From contig JADQBG010000020.1 in the NCBI GenBank assembly GCA_016278725.1, positions 1 to 64,000 of the forward strand: 64,000 nucleotides of DNA, given 5' to 3'. The notes under the pieces are model-generated. The model worked only from the letters and a program-made list of their open reading frames with translations, ran no database searches and had not been told where the DNA came from. Below, one piece after another: positions 17,188 to 25,345 of this stretch; position 1 is the first letter of the stretch, and every line of letters starts with the position of its first letter. The translations under genes and the position numbers were made by a program. This DNA comes from Actinomycetota bacterium. GTDB taxonomy: Bacteria; Actinomycetota; Thermoleophilia; RBG-16-64-13.

Positions 17188-19140
17188 ATGGGCGCCAACG
17201 GTAACGGCCACAAGAAGGGCGAGTTCAGCATCACCCAGGATGCCCAGGCCATGCTGGTCAAAGCGGAGCGCGATCAGGTGGAAACCGTCTGGGACCGCTT
17301 CCAGGCGCAGCAACCCAGTTGCGGCTTCTGCGAAACCGGGCTCTCCTGCCGGATCTGCGCGATGGGCCCGTGCCGGATCGATCCCTTCGGGGAGGGTCCG
17401 CAAAAAGGCGTCTGCGGCGCGGATGCGGACATCATGGTGGCGCGGAACCTGGCGCGGATGATCGCCGCGGGCGCCGCTTCGCACTCGGATCACGGCCGTG
17501 ATTTGGTCGAAACCCTGACCGCCGTGGCCGAGGGCAAGGCCGAGGGCTACGGCATCGCCGACCCCGATAAGCTGCAGGCGTTGGCCGCCGAGTGGGGCGT
17601 CGAGGTCGAAGGCAAGGACGAGCTCGCGCTGGCGGGCGCATTGGCCTACGCCATGGAAGAGGACTACGGCATGCGCAAGAAAGCGCTGCAGTACGTGACC
17701 CGCGCTCCGGCCAAGCGGCAGGAGATCTGGGCGGGGCTCGGCATCACCCCCCGAGGCATCGACCGCGAGACCTCGGAGATGATGCACCGCACCCACATGG
17801 GCGTCGACAACAACTGGGTGACCATCCTGCTGCAGGGCCTGCGCAACTCGCTGGCCGACGGCTGGGGCGGCTCCATGATCGCCACCGACGTCTCGGACGT
17901 GCTCTTCGGCACGCCGCAACCCCATGCCAGCCAGGCGAATCTGGGCGTGCTCAAGGAGGACCACGTCAACATCGCGGTCCACGGGCACAACCCGGTGGTC
18001 TCGGGCACGGTGCTCCAGTCGGTCGAGAAGGAAGAGCTGGTCGCGGCGGCGCGCGAAGCCGGCGCGGCAGGCATCAACCTGGTGGGGCTCTGCTGCACCG
18101 GCAACGAGCTCCTGATGCGCGCGGGCGTCCCCCAAGCGGGCAACCACCTGATGACCGAGCTCATCCTGGTGACCGGGGCGCTCGACATGATGATCGCCGA
18201 CTACCAGTGCATCATGCCCTCGCTGGGCGAGGTGGCCGGCTGCTACCACACGCGCATGATCTCCACGAGCGACAAGGCCCAGTTCCCGCGCTTCGATCAC
18301 CGCGAGTTTCACCCGGAGACGGCGCAGGCGACCGCCGACCAGCTGGTGCGCGACGCCATCGAAGCCTTCAAGAACCGCAACCCGGACAAGGTCAACATCC
18401 CGGTGGAGCCCATGGACCAGACCACCGGCTTCTCCATCGAGGCCATCCTGGGGGCGCTGGGCGGCACTCCGGAGCCGTTGCTGGACGCGATCAAAGACGG
18501 CACCATCCGTGGCGCCGTGGGCGTGGTGGGCTGTAACAATCCCAAGATCAAACACGACTACGCGCACGTCACCCTGATGAGGCGCCTGATCGAAAACGAC
18601 ATCCTGGTGGTGGACACCGGTTGCGCCGCGGTGGCCTCGGCCAAGGCGGGTTTCAAGAACGCGGCCGCCAAGGAGTGGGCGGGGCCGGGCCTCCGCAAGA
18701 TCTGCGACGCCGTGGGCATTCCCCCGGTGCTCCACCTGGGAAGCTGCGTGGACAACGTGCGCATCCTCACCCTGCTGAGCGCACTGGCCAACGCCCTGGG
18801 AGTGGACATCAGCGATCTGCCGGTCGCCGGTTCGGCGCCGGAATGGTACTCGGAGAAGGCCGTGGCCATCGGCGCCTACTTCGTGGCGTCGGGAGTGACC
18901 ACGCACCTGGGGCCCATGCCTCCGGTGGCGGGCAGCATGAACGTGGTGGGTCTGCTCACCCAGGGACTCGAGGAGCACGTGGGCGCCACCTTCGCCGTGG
19001 AACCCGACCCGGAGAAAGCGGCGGTCATCCTGATGAAGCACATCGAGGCCAAGCGCGCGGCACTGGGGCTGGACAGCCGCGAGGTGGGCGAGGCCGCGGA
19101 TACTGCGGCTCCGGCCACGCCGGCGGCTCCGGTGGCGTAG
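17188..19140 (+). CDS. cooS: anaerobic Ni-Fe carbon monoxide dehydrogenase catalytic subunit
   Basis: The 650-residue CooS oxidises CO to CO2 at a Ni-Fe-S C-cluster. Ligand motifs of the C-cluster are all present: HGHNP, GLCCTGNE, DYQCIMPSLGE, VGCNNPK, DTGCAA and LGSCVDN. The B-cluster cysteines are C54, C57, C62 and C76. The D-cluster region has C45 and C48 (CGFC), while the usual second cysteine next to C54 is Ser53. This is the CX2C spacing known from the [2Fe-2S] D-cluster of Desulfovibrio vulgaris CODH, not the common CX7C [4Fe-4S] form. ATG 17188 follows GAGGAGGAAT. No acetyl-CoA synthase or CooC/CooT/CooJ nickel chaperone gene lies in the window. Confidence 0.97.
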   Translation: MGANGNGHKKGEFSITQDAQAMLVKAERDQVETVWDRFQAQQPSCGFCETGLSCRICAMGPCRIDPFGEGPQKGVCGADADIMVARNLARMIAAGAASHSDHGRDLVETLTAVAEGKAEGYGIADPDKLQALAAEWGVEVEGKDELALAGALAYAMEEDYGMRKKALQYVTRAPAKRQEIWAGLGITPRGIDRETSEMMHRTHMGVDNNWVTILLQGLRNSLADGWGGSMIATDVSDVLFGTPQPHASQANLGVLKEDHVNIAVHGHNPVVSGTVLQSVEKEELVAAAREAGAAGINLVGLCCTGNELLMRAGVPQAGNHLMTELILVTGALDMMIADYQCIMPSLGEVAGCYHTRMISTSDKAQFPRFDHREFHPETAQATADQLVRDAIEAFKNRNPDKVNIPVEPMDQTTGFSIEAILGALGGTPEPLLDAIKDGTIRGAVGVVGCNNPKIKHDYAHVTLMRRLIENDILVVDTGCAAVASAKAGFKNAAAKEWAGPGLRKICDAVGIPPVLHLGSCVDNVRILTLLSALANALGVDISDLPVAGSAPEWYSEKAVAIGAYFVASGVTTHLGPMPPVAGSMNVVGLLTQGLEEHVGATFAVEPDPEKAAVILMKHIEAKRAALGLDSREVGEAADTAAPATPAAPVA

Positions 19141-19156
19141 GGCTCCCGTGGCGTAG
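19125..19156. repeat. 16-bp tandem duplication of the cooS stop region
   Basis: The last 16 bases of cooS, including its TAG (19125-19140), are repeated at once at 19141-19156 with a single mismatch (G to C). The arrangement mirrors the duplication at the end of the V-type subunit D gene. Confidence 0.85.
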
Positions 19157-19183
19157 GGAAGGCGCACCCGCCGCTTTGACCGC

Positions 19184-19220
19184 GCCTGCCGGGCGAACCC
19201 CCAGGGTTTGTCCGGCAGGC
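19184..19220 (+). terminator. 17-bp RNA hairpin after cooS
   Basis: Bases 19184-19200 pair with 19204-19220 around a CCA loop. Fifteen pairs are Watson-Crick and two are G-U, which hold only in the plus-strand transcript. There is no U-tract, so it may be a U-less terminator or protect the 3' end of the CODH mRNA. Confidence 0.6.
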
Positions 19221-19266
19221 CTCGATGGGGACCTCGCCCTTGTCGGGAGCAACCAAAGGAGGACCT

Positions 19267-20589
19267 CTGAACAGAGGATTGATTCGTTCTGTCGTTCTCC
19301 TGCCGGCGCTGGGGGCGCTGGTGCTGCTGCTGATCGTCCCCCTGGGGTTCCTCCATCCTCCGCCGGCTTATGCCCAGAGCGTACAGGCGGCGATCGATGA
19401 TCTGCGGGACTTCGACGTCACCTTCGAGGAAGGCGCCATCAGCGACGCCGACCTGCAGGACCTGGACGAAGCCGCCGCCCGCCTGCAAAGCGACGCCGGG
19501 GTCTTCAAGGTGGTCGTGCTCTCCGAAGAGGTGAGCGATTTCTCCAGCACCGACGCCTTCGCCGAGGAAGTGCTGAGCGGTCTGGACGAGGAGGGGCGCG
19601 TACTGGTCTACACTCCCGATACTGCCGCCGTCGCCTCCAACATCGACTCGGCGAGCGAGCAGGCCCAGGCCGAGACCGCCGCCGCCCAGAGCGCCAACGA
19701 GAGCGACTCGTTCGCCCAAGGAGCGCTGGCCGCCATGGGGGTCTTGCTGGAGGGCGACCTGCCTCCGGCGGCCGAAACCCCGCCACAGGGCAATGACTCC
19801 GGGGACTCTGGGGGTGGAGGTCTGTTCTCTCTCTGGTGGCTGTTCGGGCTGGGCGGGCTCGTGCTTTTCATCTTTCTCTGGTGGAACGGCACCTTCCGCA
19901 GCAAGTCCAGCTACGAAGATGTCGAGGCCGAGGTCCTGGGACGGGGCGAGGCCAAGGTCAGAGAAGCCGTGAACCGGGGGGCCAACGCGATCATCAAACT
20001 CGACGAGCCGGTCAACCTGCCGGATTCGCCGCGGGCGGCTCAGGAGGACTACCGCGAGGGGTCGCGGCTCTTCATGGCGATTCAAGGCGAGCTCGAAGAG
20101 GCGGACACCAGGCCCGAGTTGGAAGCGGTCTACCCCCGGGTGCTCGAGGCCAATTGGTACTTCGAGAGCGCCCAGGCCCGGCTGGAGGGACGAGAACCGC
20201 CACCCAAGCCCCAACCCGAGCCCCTGTTCCCCCGGGGGGAGATCGTCCGCGAGGGCGAAGCCGCCGCCCCAGCACCGCAGGCCGGGGCGCCGCCCGCCGG
20301 TCAACCGGAAGGGCGGCGGCGCTACAGCGACTACGACGAAAGCCCCTGGCTGACCGACGCCGCCACCATCGCCACGCGCATGCTGATGAGCCGCTGGGGC
20401 TGGGGAGGCTACCGCAGCTACCGCCGGCCGATGGGCGACGACGACTTCGGCCGCAACTTCGGCGGCGGCGGCATCTTCGGCGGAGGTCAAAGCCGCGGGA
20501 GCAGTTGGCGTCCGCGAATCAATATCGGCGGGGGCCGGGGCATGGGGCCCCGCGGCGGTGGAGGCGGGCGCGGGATGGGAAGGAGATAG
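19267..20589 (+). CDS. TPM-like secreted/membrane protein upstream of pspA
   Basis: The product (about 440 residues) has a signal peptide ([20 protein letters not shown]), an extracytoplasmic domain of about 130 residues resembling a TPM domain (LDEAAARLQSDAGVFKVVVL), a TM helix (FSLWWLFGLGGLVLFIFLWW), then a cytoplasmic alpha-helical part and a Gly/Arg-rich tail. AAAGGAGG at 19255-19262 points to CTG 19267 as the start, 4 bases downstream, giving an N-terminus NRGLIRSVV. An in-frame ATG at 19225 lies before the ribosome site and has none of its own; TTG 19279 is a third option. It lies 108 bases before pspA and probably works with it in envelope stress. Confidence 0.7.
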   Translation: MNRGLIRSVVLLPALGALVLLLIVPLGFLHPPPAYAQSVQAAIDDLRDFDVTFEEGAISDADLQDLDEAAARLQSDAGVFKVVVLSEEVSDFSSTDAFAEEVLSGLDEEGRVLVYTPDTAAVASNIDSASEQAQAETAAAQSANESDSFAQGALAAMGVLLEGDLPPAAETPPQGNDSGDSGGGGLFSLWWLFGLGGLVLFIFLWWNGTFRSKSSYEDVEAEVLGRGEAKVREAVNRGANAIIKLDEPVNLPDSPRAAQEDYREGSRLFMAIQGELEEADTRPELEAVYPRVLEANWYFESAQARLEGREPPPKPQPEPLFPRGEIVREGEAAAPAPQAGAPPAGQPEGRRRYSDYDESPWLTDAATIATRMLMSRWGWGGYRSYRRPMGDDDFGRNFGGGGIFGGGQSRGSSWRPRINIGGGRGMGPRGGGGGRGMGRR

Positions 20590-20657
20590 CGGTAAGACTC
20601 TGAGCGGCGCGCCTCTCGAGGCGGTCCTTTGGAGGATGCAGAGGTACGCACACCATA

Positions 20658-20680
20658 TCGAGGCCCGGGAAAGGCCTCGA
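20658..20680. other. 8-bp hairpin in the pspA leader
   Basis: TCGAGGCC (20658-20665) pairs with GGCCTCGA (20673-20680) around a 7-base loop, ending 17 bases before the pspA ATG and just before its AGAGGAGG site. It could be an attenuator, a processing signal or an operator. Confidence 0.55.
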
Positions 20681-20697
20681 CGAAAGAGGAGGCCGCC

Positions 20698-21477
20698 ATG
20701 GCGGGACTTTGGGACTACATCAAGACTCTCTTCGGCCAGAAGGTAGAAGAGATGAAGGACCCCGAGGTCGAGATCGAACAGGCCATCAGAGACGCCCGCG
20801 AAAGAGACCGACGGCTACGCTCGCAGGCAGCTAAGGTGATCGCCCATCGCACCCGCTTGGGCAGCGAACTGGAGGACGCCGGGGAGGAGCTCGCCACGGC
20901 CAAGGAACTGGCAAAGCAGGCGCTGATGAAAGCAGACGAGGCGCGGCAGGCCGGCCGTGAGGAAGACGCCCAGAAGTGGGAGCAATCGGCGCAAGCCATC
21001 GCCATGCGCATTCAAGCGGCGCAGTCCAACTACGACCGCCTCCAGACCCAGCTCGTCACAGCCGAACAGCAGGCGGTTCAGGCAAAGCAGGCCGTCCAGG
21101 AGAACGCGATGCAGTTGCAGGAGATCTCCTCCCGGCGGATGGAGCTACTGGGGCAGTTGGAGACCGCGCGGATGCAGGAGTCCGTCAACGACGCCATGGG
21201 CGCCCTGTCGGCCAGCGTCGACGAGGAAGGCCCCGACCTGCGCAAGATCGAGGACAAAATCCAACAACGCATGGCCGAGGCCCAGGCCACAGCGGAATTG
21301 GACGCGGCGACTCCCGAAGGCTCGATGCGCGAGCTCGAGCGGTCGGTCAACCGGGCTCAGGCAGATCAGGTGCTCGACGACCTGCGGGCGGAACTCGGCA
21401 TGAAAAGCAGCGTGCGCGGCGCCCTACCTGCCAGCGAGCAGCCCGCGCTCGACAAGGGTGACGACAGCCCGCAGTAG
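20698..21477 (+). CDS. pspA: PspA/IM30 (ESCRT-III-like) membrane-stress protein
   Basis: The 259-residue protein is almost all charged coiled coil after a short amphipathic N-terminus (GLWDYIKTLFGQKVEEMKDPEV), the PspA/Vipp1 pattern. The family oligomerises on damaged inner membrane and preserves the ion gradient. The C-terminal part (DEEGPDLRKIEDKIQQRMAEA and onward) is the expected last helix, followed by a disordered tail. ATG 20698 follows AGAGGAGGCCGCC. A TPM-like membrane protein precedes it, a pairing seen in other Gram-positive bacteria. Confidence 0.92.
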   Translation: MAGLWDYIKTLFGQKVEEMKDPEVEIEQAIRDARERDRRLRSQAAKVIAHRTRLGSELEDAGEELATAKELAKQALMKADEARQAGREEDAQKWEQSAQAIAMRIQAAQSNYDRLQTQLVTAEQQAVQAKQAVQENAMQLQEISSRRMELLGQLETARMQESVNDAMGALSASVDEEGPDLRKIEDKIQQRMAEAQATAELDAATPEGSMRELERSVNRAQADQVLDDLRAELGMKSSVRGALPASEQPALDKGDDSPQ

Positions 21478-21561
21478 GCAAGACAGCCCTGCGGCCGCTT
21501 GACCTTGGGACCCTGCGCTGATTCACTATCGGCTCCTTTACCGCTCTTTTTCGGAGGTTCA

Positions 21562-22407
21562 GTGCAGATTTCCAAGGAGAGGTGCGTCGGCTGCGCTAAT
21601 TGCACCGCCGTATGCCCCATGGGAGCCATCTACATCGCGGCGGACGGTCTCGCGGAGATCGACCGGGAAGCCTGCGTGGAATGCCACAACTGCTACCGGG
21701 GCATGAGCTTCGAGCATCTGCCGCCCGAGATGGTGCGCGCCGGACGCCGCCTGCTCTCGCAGGTGCAGTTGCGGTTCCAACCCGACCCGGACGTGTGCCC
21801 CACCGAGGCGCTGGTTCCCGAGGAGCTCGAGTGGCCGCGCATCGTGCGCCGGGCCTTCAGCGACCCCATGGTCACCCACGAATCCACCGGCGTGCACGGG
21901 CGCGGCACCGAAGAGGTGAAGACCAACGACATCACCAACCGCATCCAGCAAGGCGACGCGGGCTTCGTGGTGGAGCTGGGGCGGCCGGGAATCGGGGTCT
22001 ACTTCCGCGACGTGCAGACGGTGACCAAAGCCCTGGCCGCGGCGGGTGCCGAGTTCGAAGCGGGTAACCCGGTCACCGGGTTGATGACCGATCCGGGCAC
22101 CGGCGAGATCCGGGAAGATCTGCATGGCGAGAAGGTGCTCTCCTGCATCGTCGAACTCAAGGCCGCTCTCGACGAGGTCCCGGGGCTTCTGGAGGTGGTC
22201 GAAGAGGTGGCGAAGGACTTTCCCTCGGTCATCAGCCTGGGTGTCAGCACGCGCACGGACGCCAACGGCGAGGAAGAACTGCAGGAACTCCTGCGTTCCG
22301 CCGGCTACGATACCTGGCGGGCCAAGGTCAATCTGGGTATGGGACGCGCGACCAGCTTCCCGGGCAGCGGTCCGGCCGGCTTAGAAGAGCAAGGGGTGCG
22401 GCCATGA
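21562..22407 (+). CDS. two-cluster ferredoxin fused to an uncharacterised domain
   Basis: The 281-residue protein begins with a ferredoxin domain: CVGCANCTAVCP for one [4Fe-4S] cluster, then CVECHNC whose fourth cysteine is probably the distant VCPTEAL, after a 50-residue insertion. The rest (about 125-281) is a domain I cannot name, with EVKTNDITNRIQQGDAGFVVELGRPG-like text and a final GYDTWRAKVNLGMGR. GTG 21562 was chosen from CGGAGG upstream; earlier in-frame codons lack one. Its stop overlaps the next gene (ATGA), so the two form a unit, probably a redox or ligand-sensing pair in an anaerobe. Confidence 0.65.
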   Translation: MQISKERCVGCANCTAVCPMGAIYIAADGLAEIDREACVECHNCYRGMSFEHLPPEMVRAGRRLLSQVQLRFQPDPDVCPTEALVPEELEWPRIVRRAFSDPMVTHESTGVHGRGTEEVKTNDITNRIQQGDAGFVVELGRPGIGVYFRDVQTVTKALAAAGAEFEAGNPVTGLMTDPGTGEIREDLHGEKVLSCIVELKAALDEVPGLLEVVEEVAKDFPSVISLGVSTRTDANGEEELQELLRSAGYDTWRAKVNLGMGRATSFPGSGPAGLEEQGVRP

Positions 22408-23084
22408 CCAACACTCTGCACCGCTACGGTTCTCCGCAATCGCTGCGCAACGACTACATCGTCTTCGCCATGGCGGCCAAAGGCCACAACGAGCAGGGGG
22501 CGCTGGAGAAGGCCCGGACCTTCCTGCGCGCCGCCATCAAGCACCGGCCGATCAACATGGGAAACGCCCTGATCAATCCCCGCTACCGGCCGGAGAAGGA
22601 CCTGACCTTCCTCAAGCTCTACCTCTTTGGCCGCAAGCAGGAGGTTCCCTACGAGCAATTGATCGAGGAACTCCCGGCCCCGGGTTCGGCGGCGGTGGTC
22701 TTCGACAACACCTACGCGATGAGGCGCTTCCTGGAGGACGTCAAGAAACTCGACCTGGGGCTCTCTATCAACGTCAGCGCGCTGATCGACGACGTACGCC
22801 AAGTCTGCGGGGAAGTGGGGATCACCCCGCACTCCGTGGAGTACTCCCTGCCTTTCCGCGGCGCCACCGAGAAACTGCCCAGCGACGACGTCCTCTCCCT
22901 GTCGACCATGTGCGGGCACGGAATGGTCTCGGCCAACCTGGCCAAGAAGATGGTGGACCGGGTGCGTGAAGGCCGCATGGAACCGGACGAGGCCGCCAAG
23001 TGCATGGCCAAGTTCTGCGTGTGCGGCGTCTTCAACACCACCCGGGCGATGAGGGTGCTACACGAGACCGTGCGCCGGGACTAG
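22404..23084 (+). CDS. conserved protein of unknown function with a C-terminal cysteine cluster
   Basis: The 226-residue soluble protein is not one I recognise. It has an alpha/beta core (GSAAVVFDNTYAMRRFLEDV, LGLSINVSALIDDV) and a C-terminal region with four cysteines: MCGHGM, then KCMAKFCVCGVFN. The cluster and its coupling to the ferredoxin-domain gene suggest that it binds an iron-sulfur cluster or another metal. The start ATG overlaps the upstream stop. Confidence 0.6.
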   Translation: MTNTLHRYGSPQSLRNDYIVFAMAAKGHNEQGALEKARTFLRAAIKHRPINMGNALINPRYRPEKDLTFLKLYLFGRKQEVPYEQLIEELPAPGSAAVVFDNTYAMRRFLEDVKKLDLGLSINVSALIDDVRQVCGEVGITPHSVEYSLPFRGATEKLPSDDVLSLSTMCGHGMVSANLAKKMVDRVREGRMEPDEAAKCMAKFCVCGVFNTTRAMRVLHETVRRD

Positions 23085-23119
23085 GCGGCGCGTCAATACG
23101 TGCTCCGAGGCGCGCCGCC
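23084..23119. terminator. bidirectional hairpin between convergent genes
   Basis: GGCGGCGCG (23084-23092) and CGCGCCGCC (23111-23119) are perfect 9-bp arms around an 18-base loop. They begin at the last base of one stop codon and end 10 bases before the stop of the convergent gene. No U-tract is present. Confidence 0.5.
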
Positions 23120-23128
23120 GCGCCCAGA

Positions 23129-23587
23129 CTAGAAGGGCAGCCAGGAACTCTTCTTCTTGGTCTTCTTCAGCTGCCCCTCGGCGCTCTCGCGGGCTTCACG
23201 CCAGGCTTCCTTGACCTCGCCGGTTCCCTCTTCCAGGCCGCGCTTGGCCACTTCGAGCATCGGCCCGGTGCGTTCGCGGGCCACGCTCAGGTAGGGGCCG
23301 CCCCGTTCCTTGGCGGTCTCGAGGCCGCGCTCCTTGACCTCCTCCCAATCCACCTCCGGCCGGAACCAGTACCAGGCGGCCACGAGGGCCGCGATAAGGC
23401 TGAAGGCGTTGATGATCACCAGGGTCCAAAGGGCCGAGTTGATGCCGGCCGACCGCTTCAACTGCCGCCGTTGTAACTCCGCCTGAACCAGGTCGTCGTA
23501 GTCGTCTTCATGCTTGGCCAGTTCCTGCAGCAGCTGATCCTCGTCCATCCGCTGCAGCTTTTCGAGTCGGCCTTCTTGCTTACCCAC
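23129..23587 (-). CDS. single-pass membrane protein with a charged helical tail
   Basis: The 152-residue product has a charged N-terminal helix (LQRMDEDQLLQELAKHEDDYDD), one TM segment at about 48-72 (ALWTLVIINAFSLIAALVAAWYWF), and a C-terminal amphipathic helix rich in Lys and Glu with loose 11-residue repeats (LETAKERGGPY, MLEVAKRGLEE), ending KKTKKKSSWLPF. It resembles no catalytic family. GTG 23587 has AGGAGG 6 bases upstream. It may be an envelope-associated helical protein, fitting the nearby pspA. Confidence 0.6.
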   Translation of the reverse strand: MGKQEGRLEKLQRMDEDQLLQELAKHEDDYDDLVQAELQRRQLKRSAGINSALWTLVIINAFSLIAALVAAWYWFRPEVDWEEVKERGLETAKERGGPYLSVARERTGPMLEVAKRGLEEGTGEVKEAWREARESAEGQLKKTKKKSSWLPF

Positions 23588-23701
23588 TTCGCACCTCCTG
23601 CTCGGTAACGCGCTCGCTCCCGATAGGGACCATTCCCGGAGCCGGGGGGATATATCCAGGAAGTGTGCGTTAGCGCGGCTCTGAGCGGGAAACTGCGCAT
23701 C

Positions 23702-24094
23702 ATGAAGACCTCCACGGGCAGCAGGGCAAACCTCAGCGCCCGCATCCGCGGCACCTTGCGTTTCGCGGCCGCCTTCCTGGTCGGGATACCGCTGGGCTTT
23801 TTCGGCGTGTTCAATTTCCTGCTGACCGACACGATCGAGACCGGCGACGTTGCCATCGCTTTTGCGATCCTGGCCGCGGTGTACGCCTTGACCGGGCTGG
23901 CCTTTGGCTACGGCATGCGCTGTCGACCCTATGAGTTGGCGCTGTGGCTGGCGCTGCCGGGCCTGATCGCAGTCCTCATGTTTCTCTTCCTGGAGCCGGG
24001 GCGGACGCTGCTCCACCTGGCGTACGCCGCCGCCATCGGCGCGGCCAGCGTGATCGGCACCTCCATCGGAACGGCAATGCGGGCCAGATTCTGA
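23702..24094 (+). CDS. small integral membrane protein
   Basis: The 130-residue product has four likely TM helices (FAAAFLVGIPLGFFGVFNFLL, VAIAFAILAAVYALTGLAFGY, ELALWLALPGLIAVLMFLFL, and a C-terminal Ala/Gly-rich one). No known domain is visible. ATG 23702 is preferred; a GTG at 23663 also opens the frame but has its AGGAA directly against it. The last codons with the stop are partly duplicated downstream. Confidence 0.55.
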   Translation: MKTSTGSRANLSARIRGTLRFAAAFLVGIPLGFFGVFNFLLTDTIETGDVAIAFAILAAVYALTGLAFGYGMRCRPYELALWLALPGLIAVLMFLFLEPGRTLLHLAYAAAIGAASVIGTSIGTAMRARF

Positions 24095-24140
24095 CCTGCG
24101 GGGTGGCCCTGCGGGCCAGATTCCGAGCCACGGGTGGCGC
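24078..24140. repeat. approximate 32-bp tandem duplication of a gene end
   Basis: The segment from 24078, which includes the final codons and TGA of the upstream gene, is repeated from 24110. The first 14 bases are identical and the remainder diverges, with one base deleted. In the second copy the stop has become CGA. Confidence 0.7.
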
Positions 24141-24155
24141 TGCCGAGCGTCCCGC

Positions 24156-25340
24156 CTAGTGCTCCGCCTTCTTCTGGCTCAGCCGGCCGCGAAAGAGCAG
24201 ACCCGCGAGCAAGGCGGTCGCCGCCAGGGCGGCGGAAGCGTAGAAGGCGCCGTTTCTCCCGAATCCCACCCAAAAGAGGCCCACGAGCAGAGGCCCCAGA
24301 GTTTGTCCTCCCCGGATCACCATGGCGTTGACCGACATCACGGCTCCGCGGTACTCGAGAGGCGCCAGGCTCGCCACCGAAGTCATGATCGCCGGAGTGT
24401 TGAGACCGTTGGCGGCACCGAAGACGATAGCGGGGATGATCAGCAACCAGATCGAGTCGAGCACCGGGATGAGAAGCAGCGACACGGTGTAGAGCGCAAA
24501 GGCCAGCCGGATCACGTCACCCAACGGCAGCCGTCGACTGATGCGCCCCAGCTGTGAAGAAACCAGGGCGGTGGTCAGCGAGGCACTCATGAAGACCAGG
24601 CCGATGGTGAGAGAGGAGGCATCGAAGCGGGTGCCCATCAGGAGCGAAAAGTAGGTCAGGTAGCTGCCGTAGATGAAGACGAAGGTGAGCACGCCGGCCG
24701 CGAAGAGGGCCAACAGCCGCAGGTTGCGAAAATGGCTCCAGGCTCCCGAGAGGTACGCGCCCACGGTGCCGCCGCCCTGAGGCTCGGGATTCTTCAAGAA
24801 GAGCCACACCAGGAGGGCTACCGGGAAGGCCAGTCCGGCGAGGGCAAAAGGGTAGTGCCAGCCCAGTAGAGCCAGGGCGCCCCCGATCGCGGGGTAGGTG
24901 GCCGTGCCGATGCTGAGCACGCTGGCGTTCAGGCCCATGGCGGCGGCGCGGTCCTGCCCCGAGAAGAGGTCGCCGATCAGGGTGGTGGCCAGGGCTCCCA
25001 GAGGCGCGCCGCCCACGCCCTGCAGGCCCCGGAAGATCAGCAGAATGTGAAAGTCGCGGATGAAGACCTGGATGATGCCCGCGATCCCGAACAAGAGCAG
25101 CGCGGGAATCAGGATGCGGCGGCGACCGAGACGGTCGGCCGCCACTCCCAGGAAGGGCGCGAGGAACACGCCGGGCAGGGTAAACACCGTAATCAGCAGG
25201 CCCACCTGGCCCTCCGAGATCCCCAGTTCCCGGGTTATCTTGGGAAAGGCGGGGGTGATGCTCGAAACCGCGAGAACCGCAATCAGGGTCACGCTGAAGA
25301 CGACCTGGAGATTGCGTTCGAGGTAGAGACGGCGGGCCAT
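24156..25340 (-). CDS. MFS family transporter
   Basis: The 394-residue protein has about twelve TM segments and the major facilitator motif ADRLGRRRILIPALLLFG after TM2 (residues about 65-82), with a second-half counterpart LGRISRRLPLGDVIRLAFA. It resembles drug or small-molecule proton antiporters. ATG 25340 lies 5 bases after the stop of the SLH flavoprotein, so the genes are co-transcribed. The substrate cannot be deduced. Confidence 0.88.
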   Translation of the reverse strand: MARRLYLERNLQVVFSVTLIAVLAVSSITPAFPKITRELGISEGQVGLLITVFTLPGVFLAPFLGVAADRLGRRRILIPALLLFGIAGIIQVFIRDFHILLIFRGLQGVGGAPLGALATTLIGDLFSGQDRAAAMGLNASVLSIGTATYPAIGGALALLGWHYPFALAGLAFPVALLVWLFLKNPEPQGGGTVGAYLSGAWSHFRNLRLLALFAAGVLTFVFIYGSYLTYFSLLMGTRFDASSLTIGLVFMSASLTTALVSSQLGRISRRLPLGDVIRLAFALYTVSLLLIPVLDSIWLLIIPAIVFGAANGLNTPAIMTSVASLAPLEYRGAVMSVNAMVIRGGQTLGPLLVGLFWVGFGRNGAFYASAALAATALLAGLLFRGRLSQKKAEH

Positions 25341-25345
25341 AGGCT

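Noticed and set aside
17188-19140. CooS as part of an acetyl-CoA synthase (Wood-Ljungdahl) cluster
   Set aside because: No acetyl-CoA synthase, corrinoid protein or methyltransferase gene lies nearby; the partners are CooF and a flavoprotein only.
17167-20490. Open reading frame of about 1,100 codons antisense to cooS and the TPM gene
   Set aside because: It is His/Gly/Arg-rich without domains, and arises because GC-rich codon use leaves few stops on the other strand. The sense genes have clear family matches and ribosome sites.
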